Shown piece after piece: positions 17,622-25,992 of a stretch of 64,000 nucleotides of DNA. Under the pieces are notes generated by a model that saw only the letters and a list, made by a program, of their open reading frames with translations, was not told where the DNA came from and searched no databases. The stretch comes from an uncultured Chitinophagaceae bacterium. GTDB lineage: Bacteria > Bacteroidota > Bacteroidia > Chitinophagales > Chitinophagaceae. Within the stretch, counting starts at the first letter, position 1, and the number at the start of each line of letters is the position of its first letter. The DNA lies in assembly GCA_937862815.1 (NCBI GenBank), contig CALMED010000047.1, positions 1-64,000 of the forward strand, given 5' to 3'. The translations under genes were made by a program, and so were the position numbers.

Positions 17622-20600
17622 ATGATCCGCTGTTTTCTTATCCTGCTCTGCCTTGCGCCGGGGCTGCCGGCCATGGCCCAACCCGGTGGCATCACCGTAC
17701 GGCATTACTCCACCGAAAACGGCCTGCCGTCCAACGGCATCCAGGGGATGCAGTGGGATGAAGCCAACCGTTTCCTGTGGCTGGCCACCGAGGCCGGTTT
17801 TGTACGGTTCAACGGGGCCGAGATGAAAAGCTTCAGCCGCCAGAACACCCCCTTCATTGAAAGCGAACGCACCAGCTTTTTCATCCGCAACCTTCAGGGA
17901 AAAATGCTGGGATCGGATATGCGGGGCAACCTGCTGCAGGTGGCGGGTAACCGGCTGGAACCTTACCCGTTTTCGATGTCACGGGAAAGAAACAACTGGG
18001 GACAGTACCGGCTGTTGATGGCCTCCGATTCCCTCTACACGGCAGGATTCCGTTGGTTCAGTAAAATGCGGCCGTATTTACTCATTGCCCACCTTGTGCC
18101 GCTATCCGACACGTCCTGCCTGTTACTTCAGCAGCCAGGTTTATTTCACTTCACGGCCGGGCAAGACGAACCGGTTGAAATGCCGGCCGGCCGGGAGCTG
18201 AAAAAAATTTTCGTGGCAGGCGATGCGGTCTATGGTCTGAACCAACGGGGTCAGGCTTTCCGCATTGGCAACAACGGAGCAACCGTGGAACCGGTTACCG
18301 TTTTGCAAAACGGCAACCGCCAGCCCCTCCTCCTGAATCCTTCCCGGCTCTTTTGGGAAAGCGGCATGCCGGCCCCGTTGTACCTGGAAGATGGCATTTG
18401 CCGGTCGCTGGAGAAAACGAAAGAAGGGTTGCTGGCAACAACCTTGTTCCGCGGTATTGAAGTGGACGCGTTGGTGCGGCACCTGCAGTACAGCCCCGCA
18501 CTGCAACTCCTCTTCCTGGGCACCGAGTCCAAAGGCCTCTACATCGTTCAACCGCAGCAGGTACAGGTGTACAAAGCCGACAGAAAAAAACAACAGGTCC
18601 GCAACTCGCATTATGCCCAGGTGGTATTGCCGGGGGGCAATGTGCTCACCAACGAAGGGGTGGAGCTGGGACCCTTTCCGCCCGGTACCCCCACGCTGCC
18701 CATCAGCGGCAAGTTTATTTTCTCCACACAGTTGAGCGGCGACTCCCTGCTGTGGTTCGCCCAGCAGAGTGGTAAAAACGATATCGTATGCCTCAACCAA
18801 TACAATAAACGAACAGGCCGGCACACCGCGTTTCCGCACATCCGGATCCGGGAACAATACGGGTTGGTCACCACCGCGGCCGGCACCTTCCTGGCCAATG
18901 AGCAGGGACTGGCCCGGCTGGAGGGCGACAGCCTCCGCTTTCTGTTCCGCCACCGGGGAAGCTCATCAGATCTGCTTACCTACGAACTGCTGGAAAGTGC
19001 GCCGGGCGAGCTGGTGCTGGCCGGATGTTTCGGGTTGCTGCGCTACCGGCTGGCCACGGGGCAGCTCGACACCCTGTACAACAAGGAAACCTACTGTGTA
19101 CGCAGCATCCGGAAGCTGGGCGACTACCTGTTCATCGGCACTTACGGCGACGGCTATTACATCTGGAAGGACGGCGTGCTGCGGTCCATGCCCGCCGACA
19201 AAAACCGGTACCTGCTGTACACGCACTGTTTTATGCCCGACAGCAACGGGTATGTGTGGATGAGCACCAACCGGGGATTATTCAAAGCCCGGCTGGCCGA
19301 TATCACCACCGCTTTTGAAACCGGCGGCGATGTGGTATACTATCACTACTTCGGGAAAAACGACGGAATGCAGACCACCGAACTGAACGGGGGCTGTACC
19401 CCCTGCGCCGTGCGGGTTCCCGACGGGCGGTTTTCCTTCCCGTCCATGGACGGCCTGGTATGGATCCACCCGGAGCAGGCACAGCCCATCCTGCCGGAAG
19501 GGGATATCTGGATAGACGAATGGGAGGTGGAAGAACAACGGTACCTCCTTACCGGAGACAGCATCCCCGTTCTGCCGGCGGGCACCCGGGAGCTCACCCT
19601 CCGCCTGGCGGTACCTGCCTGGGCCCACCCCGAGAACCTGTACCTGGAATACCGGCTTCAGGATACGGCCGCCTGGCGGCTGGTACGTGTGGAACAGGGC
19701 ATGAAACTGCAGCTGGGCAACCTCTCATATGGGCGCCACCGGGTACAGCTGCGCAAACGCAACGGCTTTGGCAGCGGCAACTTCAGCTACCTGTCCTTCA
19801 CCTTCCGCATCCGCACGCCCTGGTACCTGCAGTGGTGGTTCGTGCTGCTGGCGGTAATGGGTACGGGTGGACTGATCACCGGCGCTGTGTACCTGCGCAT
19901 CCGGCAGTTACGCCGCATCCAGTACCGGCTGGAAACCCTGGTGGCACAAAAGACACAGGAGCTGCAGCGGCAAAACACGCTGCTGGAGAAAAACGACACC
20001 ATTAAAACGCGGCTCATCTCCATCATCAGCCACGACATTGTAACACCACTGAAATTTGTAGCCGCCGCCGGGCGCAAGCTGGTGGCCAATAAGGCGCAGA
20101 TGAGCGAGAGCCTGCAACAGGAAACCATCCGGGAGATGACGCATACGGCCCAGGACCTGCAGCTGCTGTCCACCAACATCCTCAACTGGATCAAGTACCA
20201 GAATAAAAACCGGCGGATGGTGCAGGAGCCGGTACAGGTGAAGGCACTGGTGGACCAGATCATGGGCGTGCTGCAGATCATGGCCCGCGAAAAAGGACTG
20301 GAACTGTGCAACGAAACCGATCCGGCGCTGGAGCTCGTGCAGTTTGCCGAGCCCCTGCGCATTCTCGTTTACAACCTGCTGTCGAATGCCATCAGTTTCT
20401 CCGACCGCGGCACTATCACCGTCTTCAGCACCCGCAACGAACAACTGGTGCGCCTGCATGTACGCGACGAAGGCATTGGCATGATGCCGGAACAGGTGCA
20501 GAACCTGTTGTCGGAAGACTACGTGGTGGTGAGCCCGGGCAGCGACCAGCGCAGGGGCAACGGGCTGGGGTACCTCATCATCAAAGACCTGCTGCAGCTG

Positions 20601-20696
20601 ATGCAGGTGGGCATGGAAATACAAAGTGAAAAGGGAAAAGGCACCGAAGTAACCCTGCTTTTTCTGCGCAAACAACCGGAAGAAACCCCGGCCTGA
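17622..20696 (+). CDS. Sensor histidine kinase with periplasmic two-component propeller
   Basis: 1024 residues from the ATG at 17622, chosen for the signal peptide MIRCFLILLCLAPGLPAMAQ. The periplasmic part opens with HYSTENGLPSNGIQGMQWD, typical of the Reg_prop/two-component propeller, and continues as repeated beta-propeller blades to about 660, then a Y_Y_Y-like domain (YLEYRLQDTAAWRLV). One membrane segment (about 733-757) leads to a dimerisation coiled coil and a HisKA domain with His804 in ISHDIVTPLK, then an HATPase domain (NLLSNAISF, DEGIGM, GNGLGYLI). There is no receiver, AraC or LuxR domain, unlike many Bacteroidota hybrids, so the LuxR regulator two genes upstream is the likely partner. 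The stimulus is unknown. Confidence 0.9.
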   Translation: MIRCFLILLCLAPGLPAMAQPGGITVRHYSTENGLPSNGIQGMQWDEANRFLWLATEAGFVRFNGAEMKSFSRQNTPFIESERTSFFIRNLQGKMLGSDMRGNLLQVAGNRLEPYPFSMSRERNNWGQYRLLMASDSLYTAGFRWFSKMRPYLLIAHLVPLSDTSCLLLQQPGLFHFTAGQDEPVEMPAGRELKKIFVAGDAVYGLNQRGQAFRIGNNGATVEPVTVLQNGNRQPLLLNPSRLFWESGMPAPLYLEDGICRSLEKTKEGLLATTLFRGIEVDALVRHLQYSPALQLLFLGTESKGLYIVQPQQVQVYKADRKKQQVRNSHYAQVVLPGGNVLTNEGVELGPFPPGTPTLPISGKFIFSTQLSGDSLLWFAQQSGKNDIVCLNQYNKRTGRHTAFPHIRIREQYGLVTTAAGTFLANEQGLARLEGDSLRFLFRHRGSSSDLLTYELLESAPGELVLAGCFGLLRYRLATGQLDTLYNKETYCVRSIRKLGDYLFIGTYGDGYYIWKDGVLRSMPADKNRYLLYTHCFMPDSNGYVWMSTNRGLFKARLADITTAFETGGDVVYYHYFGKNDGMQTTELNGGCTPCAVRVPDGRFSFPSMDGLVWIHPEQAQPILPEGDIWIDEWEVEEQRYLLTGDSIPVLPAGTRELTLRLAVPAWAHPENLYLEYRLQDTAAWRLVRVEQGMKLQLGNLSYGRHRVQLRKRNGFGSGNFSYLSFTFRIRTPWYLQWWFVLLAVMGTGGLITGAVYLRIRQLRRIQYRLETLVAQKTQELQRQNTLLEKNDTIKTRLISIISHDIVTPLKFVAAAGRKLVANKAQMSESLQQETIREMTHTAQDLQLLSTNILNWIKYQNKNRRMVQEPVQVKALVDQIMGVLQIMAREKGLELCNETDPALELVQFAEPLRILVYNLLSNAISFSDRGTITVFSTRNEQLVRLHVRDEGIGMMPEQVQNLLSEDYVVVSPGSDQRRGNGLGYLIIKDLLQLMQVGMEIQSEKGKGTEVTLLFLRKQPEETPA

Positions 20697-20699
20697 TGC

Positions 20700-21197
20700 T
20701 TACCCGTTGCGGCGGTTGAGATCGAGCCCCTGGTAAAAACCGAGATCACGGTTCGTGAGCAGCTTGGTGAGCAGGGCGATCTGCCCGGTGTGGTACGCAT
20801 AGTGCTCGGTGATGTGCAGAACGATGGCCAGCCCGGTTTTTTCGAACCCCTGCACCCGGTAGGTACGAAGGAGGGCGGCTTCGTCCTGCATACCAATTAC
20901 AGTTTTCACCTCTTCAACAACCGCTTGTAACTGTTGAAAAAGTTCTTCTTTGGAGCGCCCGTCCCTTGTGCTGAACTCCTGGTCCCGCTGCCGCTCATCC
21001 GGCATACCGCCCAGGCCGGAAAGAACGTATTGCGTCAGATTACCACATAAATGCAGTACCAGGTTGGCAATGGAATTGGTGGCGGCGTTGGGCTGATGCC
21101 AGACTTGCCCGTTGGTGAGCAGTTGCAGGCAGGCTTGTACCCGTTGGGTATAGGTGGTGAGGTGCTGGCTGCAGTTGAGGAGAATGGCCTGTTGCAT
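20700..21197 (-). CDS. DinB-like four-helix-bundle protein
   Basis: 165 residues from the Met at 21197 (MQQAILLNCSQHL); the ORF extends 22 codons further, but that part is atypical. Helical, with NLVLHLCGN near the centre, an acidic VEEVKTVIG helix, and a conserved HITEHYAYHTGQIALLTK at the C-terminus. Spaced histidines (HLCGN, HITEHYAYH) fit the DinB/YfiT-like metal-binding bundle, a family including thiol transferases and many uncharacterised proteins. Activity cannot be predicted. It converges on the kinase gene, with stops only a few nucleotides apart. Confidence 0.8.
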   Translation of the reverse strand: MQQAILLNCSQHLTTYTQRVQACLQLLTNGQVWHQPNAATNSIANLVLHLCGNLTQYVLSGLGGMPDERQRDQEFSTRDGRSKEELFQQLQAVVEEVKTVIGMQDEAALLRTYRVQGFEKTGLAIVLHITEHYAYHTGQIALLTKLLTNRDLGFYQGLDLNRRNG

Positions 21198-21299
21198 GAA
21201 TTTTTTCTGGCTTGAAAGGATGTACCTATTTGTTAGTATCGTAAATCCGGGATAGACTTGCACGCATGAAACGCAGCAAACACTGCCGCGTCGGGCAAT

Positions 21300-21968
21300 T
21301 CAACGTGTTAACCCCGTAAATAAGTGAATATTATTTTGTACATACCAGATCAGCTGGGTGGATTTATTCAGCCCCAGCTTCTGGTAGATGTGGTGCCGGT
21401 GCACCTCTACGGTTTTGGGGCTGATAGAGAGCTTTTCGCCAATCTGGCGTGAGCTGAGTCCCTTGTACACAAGGTATGCAATTTCCCGTTCCTTTATTGT
21501 AAGCGCCCCCTGTATTGTTGCCGGCCTGGAAGAGCTTGCCCCCAGAAACAATCCGGCTACAGAATCCTTCACCTCCCTGCACTGGAATCTTTTCCCCTGC
21601 AGGATGGTGGCAATAGCTTCGTTTACCTCTTCCAATCCGGACGTCTTGGTGATAAAGCCGTGTACACCGGAAGAAAAAGCCTTCTTTACAGTTACAAGGT
21701 CCGTGTAGGCAGACACAACGAGATACTTTGTGAAAGGTGAAATAGCTTTGAGATCTGGCAGCAGGTCAAGGGACGATCCATCTGCCAATGCAATATCCAG
21801 CAACACAACATCCGGCTTGTGCTCAGTTACAGCGGATGCAAGTGAACTGCAGTCACTTACCCGCTGCACAACCTGGTAATTCTCATTCTTTGCAAGCAGT
21901 ATCTGCCACATTTCTGCTATCAATATATGGTCGTCGGCAATAAGGATACGAACTGGATTCACCTTCAA
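21300..21968 (-). CDS. LuxR/NarL-type response regulator of the H-NOX cassette
   Basis: 222 residues. Receiver domain with acidic ADDH (11-14), phospho-acceptor Asp58 in VVLLDIALADGSS, and the conserved Lys region GFITKTSG. The C-terminal LuxR-type HTH contains LTIKEREIAYLVYKGLSS and PKTVEVHRHHIYQKLGL. It lies 137 nt downstream of the hybrid kinase on the same strand and has its own promoter-like sequence just upstream. The kinase ends in an Hpt domain, which would pass phosphate to a separate receiver; this protein is the evident acceptor. It is thus the predicted DNA-binding output of the haem sensor pathway. Target genes are not visible. Confidence 0.93.
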   Translation of the reverse strand: MKVNPVRILIADDHILIAEMWQILLAKNENYQVVQRVSDCSSLASAVTEHKPDVVLLDIALADGSSLDLLPDLKAISPFTKYLVVSAYTDLVTVKKAFSSGVHGFITKTSGLEEVNEAIATILQGKRFQCREVKDSVAGLFLGASSSRPATIQGALTIKEREIAYLVYKGLSSRQIGEKLSISPKTVEVHRHHIYQKLGLNKSTQLIWYVQNNIHLFTGLTR

Positions 21969-21985
21969 ATGATTTTATGTTTCCC

Positions 21986-22014
21986 GAAAGATATTTTAAT
22001 TATCTATGTACAAA
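21986..22014 (-). promoter_or_regulatory. Promoter-like sequence for the response regulator
   Basis: Read on the minus strand: TTTG (22014-22011), 17 nt, then TATCTTTC (21993-21986), seven of eight matches to the Bacteroidota -7 consensus TAnnTTTG. The predicted transcript would start about 10 nt before the start codon at 21968. Confidence 0.45.
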
Positions 22015-22105
22015 AACCATCTGCACGGGATATAGTTTAATTTTTTTTAAATTCATCCATGAGACCGCCTATGTAAATAAGTGCAAGCACATATATAACC
22101 GGCTG

Positions 22106-25100
22106 TTACCGGATGCCTTCCATGATTTGTTCAAATCTTCCGGACAGCTGCCGCAGTATGGAGTCGGGTAACCGCAGGTCCTTCCTGCTCCGGATCCTTG
22201 TTTCGGCTGCCACAATCAACGCTTCTGTTTCGTAGAGTGCCAGCATGCGGGCAAGGGGCTTCAGCTGGTGCAGAGCCCTGGCTATAGCGTCTGTATCTGC
22301 ATACTGCTGTGCTTCCTGCAGCCTGTTCAGTAAAACCGGAATATTCTGGCGCAACAATATTTTCATTTGTTCAAGGAATGCCGGGTCGTCCGACATGCCT
22401 GAAAAGTAACGGAGATGTTCCGGTTGCAGCGACGTGTTTTCGTCGGGGAGCAAGCTGCCCCTTTGGGATCCGGTTTCAAGTACTGTTGCTATTGCCTTTT
22501 GCAACTCCTGTTCGTTATACGGCTTCGTAACATAACCGTTCATGCCTGCGGCCTTGTATAGTTCACGGCTCTCCTTCATTGCATTTGCAGTAATGGCTAT
22601 GATGGGAACCGAAGACCAGCTCTTCCCCGATTTCCGGATTGCCTTCGCCGTATCAATACCATCCATTACCGGCATTTCAATATCCATAAGAATGATGTCG
22701 AACGGAGATTGCTCCATTGCCTCCAGCACCTGTTTGCCCGTTTCAGCGAGCTGGAACGAACAATCCCATTGACCAAGGAGGTGTTGCAATAAAAACTGGT
22801 TGATGGGATTGTCTTCGGCAGCCAGTATCCGCAGACTTTTCCGGACTTCAACCGGAAGAACGTCCGGTGCTGTTGACTCTGCCTGCTCAGATAATCCGGC
22901 AAGGGGTAACGTAAGATGCAGGGTAAAATCCGAGCCTTCGCCGGGTTTGCTTGCTACGTGAAGACTGCCGCCCATCAATTGAGCAAGGTGCCGGCTGATG
23001 GCCAGTCCCAGCCCGGTGCCACCATACTTCCGGGAAATCGCAGATCCGGCCTGTGTATAAGGTTCAAAGATGGCATTGAGTGAATGTTGCTCTATACCCG
23101 TTCCCGAATCGGAAACAACGATACTGAATTCACAATTACCACCGTTCCTTTCAAGGATATTCAATTGAATCCGGATTCCGCCCTCTGCGGTAAACTTAAC
23201 CGCGTTGCTGAGCAGGTTATTCAGAATCTGCCGTATGCGGAATGCATCACCGGCAACCGGCACAACTTCTGCCGGAGCATCATACGTGAAACGCACATTC
23301 TTCTCAGCAGCCAGTAAGGCAAACGGAGCTGCGGCCTGCCGGATAAGTTCCACCAGGTCAAACCTGATTGACTCAGGCTCTATGCTGCCGTTTATGATTT
23401 TTTCAAAGTCCAGCACATCGTTCACAATCCGCAACAACTGATTTCCGGCCGACCGGATCATTTCCGTATATGCCTGCTGCTCGGCCTGTAATGCTGTTTT
23501 CAACAGCAATTCGGTTACGCCGAGTATTCCATTCAACGGTGTGCGGATCTCATGACTCATGGTGGCAAAAAAGCGTTCTTTTACCGAAGCTTCCTCAGCT
23601 GTTTGTCGCAATGCTTCCTGCAGTTGCTGTTCCATTTTTTTCCGCTCGGTTATATCAATGCCATAGCCGATAACCATTTCGATGTTCTGGTGGCTGTTCA
23701 ATACGGGAAAAAATATCCGAAGGTGGTGCTCCAGGTTTCCGTCCGGCAGCCGGAGCTCCTCTTCAAACCGCTGCGGCATCTTATCCTGCAGTAATTGCTG
23801 AAAAAGCTGCCTGCGGTTCAGAAAGACGGCGGGCTCTTTCCCTGTATGCAAGCGGTAATCCTCATCTGTTTTCCCGATCAGCCACCCGCGTACTGCAGGA
23901 TTTTTCACTGCCCGCGGATTTAAAAAGAGGTATTCCTGCCTCTTATTAAAAACAGCTATATCGGCGGGCAGGTTATTCAGGATGTCTTCATAAAATGAAC
24001 GTTGTGCATGCAGGGCTTCCTTGGCGTTTGCTTCAACAGTAATATCGTCGTACACCCATAAATGCCCCATGTATTGCTGCCCGTTATATATGGGAATGAA
24101 GTCCCGGCTGAAAACCCGGCCATCCTGCAGTTCCAGCAGGTCGGCCTTAGCCACTTCCCGCTGCAGCAGCAGGTGACGGATGCGCTCTGTAAATGCATCA
24201 GGATCCTTAAATAAATGTTTGGACTGCCCGGCCGCTTCAGAACAATCTGTACCCGTGAGCTGGGCGGGCGAAGCCGGTATTCCAAACATGTCGCAGAAGC
24301 GTTGATTCACCAACTCAATGGTGCAGTTTTCGTTTTCCAGCAGCACCCCGGCCTGCAGGTTTCCAATCAATGCACCCAGGCGGTTGGCCGTTCCTTCCAG
24401 GTGCAACGCAAGCTGTTTTAAATCCGTCACATCCCGGCTGTAGATGTTAATGTAGTTCTCGCCCGGCAAATGAAAACAGTTGAACGAAAAAAGCCGGTCG
24501 CCTGCAGCCGCCTCCACTACCAACCTTCCCTTAGCGGCGCTGGTTTCCGCTGCCACCGCATTCAGGAAGACGGCAGGAGTAAGTTGTTTTCCGTTGTATA
24601 CAATGCGGGAGGGCAGTCCGTCAGCAGCCGGATTCTGCATAAGGATGGCACCTTCGAGGTCAATCCGGAGCACCGGGTCCGGATCCTGCATCGGAAGTGA
24701 TGCAATCTGCTCTTTCTCTTTAACGGCTTCCTGCAGTAAACGGCTTTGTTCCGCCATTTTCTCGTACAGATCCCGGATGTCGCGGGTCGCAATTTCCTGG
24801 GTATGCAACAGGTGCAGCAGATCCACCAACGGATCATGTGGCGCAAAATCATTCAGGGTCAACCCGGCAGCGGTTACTTCGTCCATTCCCGAATACCAGG
24901 GGGAGCCAAGGAAAACAACCTGTGTGTCGTCCAGCACTTCAAACTGACCCCGCAATAATATTCCTTCTTTTTTCGTGAACCGCACAATGGCCAGCTGGCC
25001 GGCCAGCCCGGCCAGCGATGAAAAACTGCTTACCTCATCTGCGGGTCGGTACAATTCAAACAACTCCGCGAAACGGCAGCCGGCAACGGAACCCGTAAGT

Positions 25101-25207
25101 TTTTCCAGCGACTGGCCGGCGGACCGGATCACCAGTCCTTCACTCATCAACAGATGAAAGGGGAAAAGCCGGTGCATCTGCCCGGTGCGAAAGAAGAGTC
25201 CCATCAC
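22106..25207 (-). CDS. HNOBA/PAS hybrid histidine kinase with receiver and Hpt domains
   Basis: 1033 residues, no membrane segment, hence cytoplasmic. Residues about 10-165 match the HNOBA (haem-NO-binding-associated) domain of soluble guanylate cyclases: RLFPFHLLMSEGLVI, LRGQFEVLDDTQVVFLGSP, GLTLNDFAPHDPLVDLL, then a coiled coil. Three PAS-like regions follow (about 170-260, 275-390, 405-520). The HisKA box has His552 (SHEIRTPLNG); the HATPase has NNLLSNAVKF, DSGTG and GGTGLGL. A receiver (about 790-905) has Asp842 in LMDIEMPVMDG. A C-terminal Hpt-like helix bundle has His980 in LHQLKPLA. Predicted relay His552 to Asp842 to His980 to the LuxR regulator downstream. It overlaps the upstream H-NOX gene by 4 nt, so the two are translationally coupled and the HNOBA domain is the obvious docking site for H-NOX. 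Confidence 0.93.
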   Translation of the reverse strand: MMGLFFRTGQMHRLFPFHLLMSEGLVIRSAGQSLEKLTGSVAGCRFAELFELYRPADEVSSFSSLAGLAGQLAIVRFTKKEGILLRGQFEVLDDTQVVFLGSPWYSGMDEVTAAGLTLNDFAPHDPLVDLLHLLHTQEIATRDIRDLYEKMAEQSRLLQEAVKEKEQIASLPMQDPDPVLRIDLEGAILMQNPAADGLPSRIVYNGKQLTPAVFLNAVAAETSAAKGRLVVEAAAGDRLFSFNCFHLPGENYINIYSRDVTDLKQLALHLEGTANRLGALIGNLQAGVLLENENCTIELVNQRFCDMFGIPASPAQLTGTDCSEAAGQSKHLFKDPDAFTERIRHLLLQREVAKADLLELQDGRVFSRDFIPIYNGQQYMGHLWVYDDITVEANAKEALHAQRSFYEDILNNLPADIAVFNKRQEYLFLNPRAVKNPAVRGWLIGKTDEDYRLHTGKEPAVFLNRRQLFQQLLQDKMPQRFEEELRLPDGNLEHHLRIFFPVLNSHQNIEMVIGYGIDITERKKMEQQLQEALRQTAEEASVKERFFATMSHEIRTPLNGILGVTELLLKTALQAEQQAYTEMIRSAGNQLLRIVNDVLDFEKIINGSIEPESIRFDLVELIRQAAAPFALLAAEKNVRFTYDAPAEVVPVAGDAFRIRQILNNLLSNAVKFTAEGGIRIQLNILERNGGNCEFSIVVSDSGTGIEQHSLNAIFEPYTQAGSAISRKYGGTGLGLAISRHLAQLMGGSLHVASKPGEGSDFTLHLTLPLAGLSEQAESTAPDVLPVEVRKSLRILAAEDNPINQFLLQHLLGQWDCSFQLAETGKQVLEAMEQSPFDIILMDIEMPVMDGIDTAKAIRKSGKSWSSVPIIAITANAMKESRELYKAAGMNGYVTKPYNEQELQKAIATVLETGSQRGSLLPDENTSLQPEHLRYFSGMSDDPAFLEQMKILLRQNIPVLLNRLQEAQQYADTDAIARALHQLKPLARMLALYETEALIVAAETRIRSRKDLRLPDSILRQLSGRFEQIMEGIR

Positions 25208-25746
25208 CAGCTTAATTGAAAGATTTCATGATCAGCTCCTGCGTTACGGTGCTGCAGTATTTCAATCTGCAGGTTGGCCTGAAACATTTTCCCCAAGCCC
25301 TGGAGCAGGCCGCAGACAAACGGTTGCAGGCCCTCCCTGGTGGAATAATAATGCAGCCGGAGCGAATTGGTTTCCACATGACTGACCCTGAACTCAGGCG
25401 GAGTAAGGCGCGGGTAAATCAACTGGATGCGGTTGTGAAATTGCGGCAGGTTGACCAGGAACTCCCGCAACGTGCTTCCACCGGCTTCCATCAGGTGGCT
25501 GTACTTTTCTTTCCCGGTTTTAAGCACCCAGTACTCGCCAAATGCTATCAACACATCGGCAAGCGGAATCTGCATCTCGTCTGCAACAGACCGGGCCAGC
25601 CGGAAGGTGAGCGCATCATCGTAGGGTTCATTGCTGATAAAAAAGTCTACCTCCACACCGCTGCGTAACTTGATCCTATCCCAGGCCTCTTCTCCAAACT
25701 GTTCCTTCACAAGATCTTCAATGGCTTTGTTTACAAGTCCGTACAT
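25204..25746 (-). CDS. hnoX: H-NOX haem-based nitric oxide sensor
   Basis: 180 residues, the normal length for a stand-alone H-NOX protein. The opening MYGLVNKAIEDLVKEQFGEEAW is typical. The proximal haem ligand is His104 (LPQFHNRI); the conserved proline is Pro117 (LTPPEF, 13 residues on, the same spacing as His102-Pro115 in the Thermoanaerobacter protein); the haem-propionate motif YxSxR is Tyr133-Ser135-Arg137. The residue at the position of the O2-stabilising distal Tyr140 is Pro142, so no tyrosine is available there, which favours NO rather than O2 binding (inference from the family). Gas binding would alter the kinase encoded by the overlapping downstream gene. Confidence 0.95.
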   Translation of the reverse strand: MYGLVNKAIEDLVKEQFGEEAWDRIKLRSGVEVDFFISNEPYDDALTFRLARSVADEMQIPLADVLIAFGEYWVLKTGKEKYSHLMEAGGSTLREFLVNLPQFHNRIQLIYPRLTPPEFRVSHVETNSLRLHYYSTREGLQPFVCGLLQGLGKMFQANLQIEILQHRNAGADHEIFQLSW

Positions 25747-25781
25747 GAATTTCCATGCGTCTGTTTTTTTTACGCTGCCCT

Positions 25782-25789
25782 CAAAGTTA
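25782..25789 (-). promoter_or_regulatory. Promoter -7 box for the H-NOX operon
   Basis: TAACTTTG on the minus strand is an exact match to the Bacteroidota -7 consensus TAnnTTTG, 35 nt upstream of the H-NOX start. The -33 element is weak (TTTC about 22 nt further up). The rest of the 246-base gap to 25992 shows no gene. Confidence 0.45.
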
Positions 25790-25992
25790 GCCTGGGACGT
25801 GATTCCGATGGGAAATCCCTGTTAATTTGTAAAGGAAACCCCGTTCCTTTTTTTAAAATCTTACTTACAATTATTTACCACCATAAGTAATTTTATATAG
25901 CCGTGTGCTGTCTGTCTGCACCCGTCCCTCTGACTCCGGGTTCCTGATTTTAATCACAACAGCTCCGGCCCCAAAGTGAGCCGGTATACTCT

